Shown: positions 6,545 to 8,462 of the stretch, piece by piece
Position numbering within the stretch: position 1 is the stretch's first letter
How the letters are laid out: each line of letters opens with the position of its first letter
Origin: Clostridiales bacterium
Lineage (GTDB): Bacteria > Bacillota > Clostridia > WRLR01
DNA length: 8,462 nt
Direction of reading: 5' to 3'
Assembly: GCA_031263625.1 (NCBI GenBank)
Contig: JAISFK010000061.1
Coordinates: forward strand, 1 to 8,462
The notes under the pieces: model-generated
The model's input: only the letters and a program-made list of their open reading frames with translations
What the model was told of the DNA's origin: nothing
Database searches by the model: none
Position numbers and translations under genes: made by a program

Positions 6545-6546
6545 GT

Positions 6547-6579
6547 TTTATTGCCACTTTATTGCCGCTTTATTGACGC
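6547..6579. repeat. Three 11-nt tandem repeats in the rpsO leader
   Basis: Plus strand: tttattgccac (6547-6557), tttattgccgc (6558-6568) and tttattgacgc (6569-6579). On the mRNA strand the unit is a GCGGCAATAAA-like sequence, ending 2 nt before AGGAGG. It is AT-rich compared with the surroundings and may keep the ribosome-loading site unstructured or serve as a protein-binding site; both are inference. Confidence 0.85.
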
Positions 6580-6665
6580 GGGCAGTCGTGGCGCCCATTT
6601 TTCGCCGGCAGCCTGGTAAAAGGACGGAGAACCCTCGAACCTGGGATGCGGTAAAAGACGAATGA

Positions 6666-6694
6666 AGTATAGCACAACGCGGCGCGGTTGTAAA
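6666..6694 (-). promoter_or_regulatory. Sigma-A-type promoter for rpsO (and probably pnp)
   Basis: Minus strand: -35 TTTACA (6694-6689), a 17-nt spacer, and -10 TATACT (6671-6666) preceded by TGC, an extended -10. Five of six bases match the consensus in each hexamer. Transcription would start near 6659, leaving a leader of about 126 nt before the rpsO ATG. This is the only good promoter I see ahead of rpsO and pnp. Confidence 0.85.
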
Positions 6695-6715
6695 TAGCCG
6701 CGCCAGCCCGCGCAT

Positions 6716-6755
6716 GCGTCAAGCGGTGTCAAGCGGCGTCAAGCGGCGTCAAGCA
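6716..6755. repeat. Four-copy 10-nt tandem repeat (gcgtcaagcg)
   Basis: Plus strand: gcgtcaagcg (6716-6725), gtgtcaagcg (6726-6735), gcgtcaagcg (6736-6745) and gcgtcaagca (6746-6755). It lies between the yajC stop and the rpsO promoter, with its near edge about 20 nt upstream of the -35 hexamer and one copy per about one helical turn. Confidence 0.9.
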
Positions 6756-6863
6756 ACCGACGTGCGCAACACTCGCCGCCTCGCGCGCCCCGCGCGCGCA
6801 ACATATGCGGCCCGCGCAGGCGCCAAACTGCGTCGGCGACCTACGCCGGCAAGCTACGGCAGC

Positions 6864-7250
6864 CTACGCCTCGACCGGCTTGTCCACGTCGCGGATGGCC
6901 CACTTCTTCACTTCGACCTGCGTGCGCTCGACGCTGGTCTCTATCGTCACCATGTCGTCCTTTATGTTGATGACCTTGCCGACGACGCCGCCGTGCGTCG
7001 TGATCCGGTTGCCGACCTGTACCGAATCGACCAGCTCGCGCGCCTTTTTCTCCTTCTTTTTCTGCGGCCTGTAGATCACCAGGTACGCGAACACGCCAAA
7101 TACCGCTATGTACCCGATCAGCGGCAGGATTGAGGCGGCGCCCGCGTCAGCCGCCGCCGCCCCTTCCGCGCCCGTCGCCAGCGCGATCGGCGTGCCCCAG
7201 GCCAAAATTTTGGCCGCGGCGCCCAATACGGCTTCGTAAAACGTAAACAT
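6864..7250 (-). CDS. yajC: Preprotein translocase accessory subunit YajC
   Basis: Small single-pass membrane protein that associates with SecDF and the SecYEG export channel. The 128 residues include a transmembrane segment at about 41-60, followed by the family signature YRPQKKKEKK (60-69) and the cytoplasmic beta-rich domain with GNRITTHGGVVGKV (about 78-91). The N-terminal 40 residues, with an extra hydrophobic stretch (about 7-26) and an Ala/Gly-rich linker, are longer than in many YajC proteins, where the transmembrane helix is close to the start. I start at the ATG at 7250 because GGAGGG lies 6 nt upstream; the ATG at 7295 (15 residues longer) has no such site. It follows tgt by 141 nt, matching the common tgt-yajC gene order. 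secD/secF are not in the window. Confidence 0.95.
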   Translation of the reverse strand: MFTFYEAVLGAAAKILAWGTPIALATGAEGAAAADAGAASILPLIGYIAVFGVFAYLVIYRPQKKKEKKARELVDSVQVGNRITTHGGVVGKVINIKDDMVTIETSVERTQVEVKKWAIRDVDKPVEA

Positions 7251-7256
7251 AAGCAA

Positions 7257-7262
7257 CCCTCC
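7257..7262 (-). promoter_or_regulatory. Shine-Dalgarno of yajC
   Basis: GGAGGG on the minus strand, 6 nt before the ATG at 7250. It falls inside the longer reading frame that begins at 7295 and therefore argues for the shorter protein. Confidence 0.85.
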
Positions 7263-7301
7263 AATATTATGTCCGATTTCTATACTGACGAGCATTTGAA
7301 T

Positions 7302-7399
7302 TTACCATAAACGCGAGTCAGTAATACTCGTTTCCTCTGTCCGACCGCAAGTTGCGGTCGGAATTCCCAATCGAACACGAGTATATCCCAATTACCATA
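7302..7399. repeat. Nested inverted repeats flanked by an 8-nt direct repeat between tgt and yajC
   Basis: An inner perfect inverted repeat has 11-nt arms (tccgaccgcaa at 7340-7350 and ttgcggtcgga at 7352-7362), which as RNA would be a 9-bp stem with a 5-nt loop. An outer pair, atactcgt (7324-7331) and acgagtat (7377-7384), encloses it. The direct repeat ttaccata flanks the block at 7302-7309 and 7392-7399; the latter overlaps the last codons and stop of tgt. There is no T-run next to the stem on either strand, so it is not an ordinary intrinsic terminator. The region is more AT-rich than its neighbours. It may be a structured mRNA element or a small inserted element. Confidence 0.6.
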
Positions 7400-8462
7400 T
7401 CCTTTTTGGTGCGGTTTTGTCAATATCATTATCGCCGCCGTCGCGGAACGACTCGTAAAAAGCCTCCCTGAACTCCCAAAAGCAGCCGTCCGCGATGGCC
7501 CGGCGCATTTTTTCCATCAGGGCCAGCAGATAGTGCAGGTTGTGGATCGTCATGAGCCGCAGGCCGAGCATCTCGCCGGACTTGAGCAGGTGGCGTATGT
7601 ACGCCCTCGAAAAGTTCCTGCACGAGTAGCAGCCGCACGCCTCGTCAATCGGCGCGAAGTCCGCCGCGCACTTGCTGTCGCGCACGATCAGCCGCCCCTT
7701 CGACGTCATGGCCGCCCCGTTTCTCGCCATCCTCGTCGGCAGCACGCAGTCGAACATGTCCACGCCGCGCGCGACGCCTTCCATCAGGTAGTCGGGGCTG
7801 CCCACGCCCATCAGGTAGCGCGGCTTGCCTGCGGGCAGGCGCGGGCACACGCAGTCCAGGATCCCGTACATGTCCCCGGCGCTCTCGCCGACGCTCAGCC
7901 CGCCTATCGCGTAGCCCGGAAAGCCTATGCCCACGATGTCGTCGGCGCTCTTGCGGCGCAGGTCGCCGTATACGCCGCCCTGCACGATGCCGAACAGGCT
8001 CTGGCTGCCCTGGCGCCCGGACTCGGCGTGGCGGCGCTTGCAGCGCTCAGCCCAGCGCGCCGTCCTGTCCGCCGAGTCGCGCACGTACTCGTAGGGGCTT
8101 GGGACGGGCACGCACTCGTCAAAGGCCATGATTATGTCGGCGCCCAGCGCGTTCTGGATGTCGATCGAGCGCTCTGGCGTGAAAAAATGCCGCGAGCCGT
8201 CTATGTGGGAGCGGAACGCCACGCCGTCCTCCTCGACGCGGCGCATGTCCTTCAGGCTGAACACCTGAAAGCCGCCGCTGTCCGTGAGGATCGGGCCGCG
8301 CCAGCCCATGAAGGCGTGCAGCCCGCCCGCCTCGCGCACGATGCCCTCGCCGGGGCGCATGGACAGATGGTACGTGTTGGAGAGTATGATGCCGGCGCCC
8401 ACCGAAACGAGCTCGTCGGGCGAAAGGCTCTTGACCGCCGCCTGCGTGCCGACGGGCATGAA
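7392..8462 (-). CDS. tgt: Queuine/preQ1 tRNA-guanine transglycosylase, N-terminus cut by window edge
   Basis: Exchanges the guanine at position 34 of GUN-anticodon tRNAs for preQ1 in the queuosine pathway; cytoplasmic. The visible 356 residues begin with FMPVGTQAAVK, which lies about 20-25 residues into the family, so only the extreme N-terminus is missing. TDSGGFQVFSL carries the catalytic aspartate that acts on the base. GVDMFDCVLPTRMARNG carries the nucleophilic aspartate (codon 7749-7751), equivalent to Asp280 of the Zymomonas enzyme. CGCYSC followed by HNLHY supplies the C-x-C-x2-C and His zinc ligands. GIVQGGVYGDLR and GYAIGGLSVGE are further family motifs. The gene ends at a TAA within a short AT-rich stretch. 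It lies upstream of yajC in the same direction. The identification is secure from these motifs. Confidence 0.98.
   Translation of the reverse strand, partial: FMPVGTQAAVKSLSPDELVSVGAGIILSNTYHLSMRPGEGIVREAGGLHAFMGWRGPILTDSGGFQVFSLKDMRRVEEDGVAFRSHIDGSRHFFTPERSIDIQNALGADIIMAFDECVPVPSPYEYVRDSADRTARWAERCKRRHAESGRQGSQSLFGIVQGGVYGDLRRKSADDIVGIGFPGYAIGGLSVGESAGDMYGILDCVCPRLPAGKPRYLMGVGSPDYLMEGVARGVDMFDCVLPTRMARNGAAMTSKGRLIVRDSKCAADFAPIDEACGCYSCRNFSRAYIRHLLKSGEMLGLRLMTIHNLHYLLALMEKMRRAIADGCFWEFREAFYESFRDGGDNDIDKTAPKRIW

Larger units (their letters stand above)
6534..6863. other. yajC-rpsO intergenic region and rpsO leader
   Basis: The 330-nt gap holds, in transcription order: a GC-rich stretch after yajC with alternating cgcg runs (6780-6800) and no T-run typical of a terminator; a four-copy 10-nt tandem repeat (6716-6755); the rpsO promoter (6666-6694); a leader with two copies of ggtaaaag(g)acg (plus strand 6615-6626 and 6650-6660); three 11-nt repeats; and the Shine-Dalgarno. 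I see no gene. Confidence 0.6.

Noticed and set aside
6610..6660. tRNA-like look around GGTTCGA on the minus strand
   Set aside because: The bases on either side of the putative T-loop do not form a T-stem, and no acceptor stem or anticodon arm can be drawn.
7263..7330. Promoter for yajC
   Set aside because: A TATAGA hexamer on the minus strand has only TGGTAA at 17-nt spacing, too weak to call; yajC may be read from upstream of tgt.
7340..7362. Intrinsic terminator of tgt
   Set aside because: The inverted repeat is perfect, but neither side has a T-run, so it is listed as a repeat instead.

Overview
The window is GC-rich and looks like a chromosomal housekeeping stretch of a bacterium. A Bacillota/Clostridia-type host is the best guess. 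The support is gene order (rpsO, then pnp, then an M16 peptidase of the B. subtilis MlpA/YmxG kind), strong AGGAGG ribosome binding sites, and a sigma-A-type promoter. The exact taxon cannot be read from this sequence alone. All six recognised protein genes lie on the minus strand, so transcription runs from high to low coordinates.

Layout in transcription order: tgt (queuosine tRNA-guanine transglycosylase, 5' end cut by the right edge); a 141-nt gap with nested inverted repeats; yajC (Sec accessory membrane protein); a gap with a four-copy 10-nt tandem repeat, then a well-formed promoter and a repeat-bearing leader; rpsO (ribosomal protein S15); a 445-nt gap holding a small, decayed CRISPR array with subtype I-C-type repeats and a GC-rich hairpin; pnp (polynucleotide phosphorylase); a 200-nt gap with a degenerate 10-nt tandem repeat; an M16 zinc peptidase; and, directly abutting it (TAG then ATG, same frame), a very large DUF445-type membrane protein that runs off the left edge. 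That last gene is open for at least 755 codons, roughly twice the usual size of the family.

Functionally the set covers tRNA modification, protein export, ribosome assembly, RNA decay, proteolysis and an uncharacterised envelope protein. The rpsO-pnp pairing is the classical, conserved translation/RNA-decay operon. The most unusual item is the CRISPR remnant inside that operon's intergenic region. It is oriented so that its crRNA strand would be made by read-through from the rpsO promoter, and there are no cas genes in the window. A second theme is that several intergenic gaps carry short tandem repeats with a period of 10 or 11 nt. Several very long plus-strand open frames (for example 795-4271 and 3563-5827) are antisense shadows created by GC-rich codon usage.
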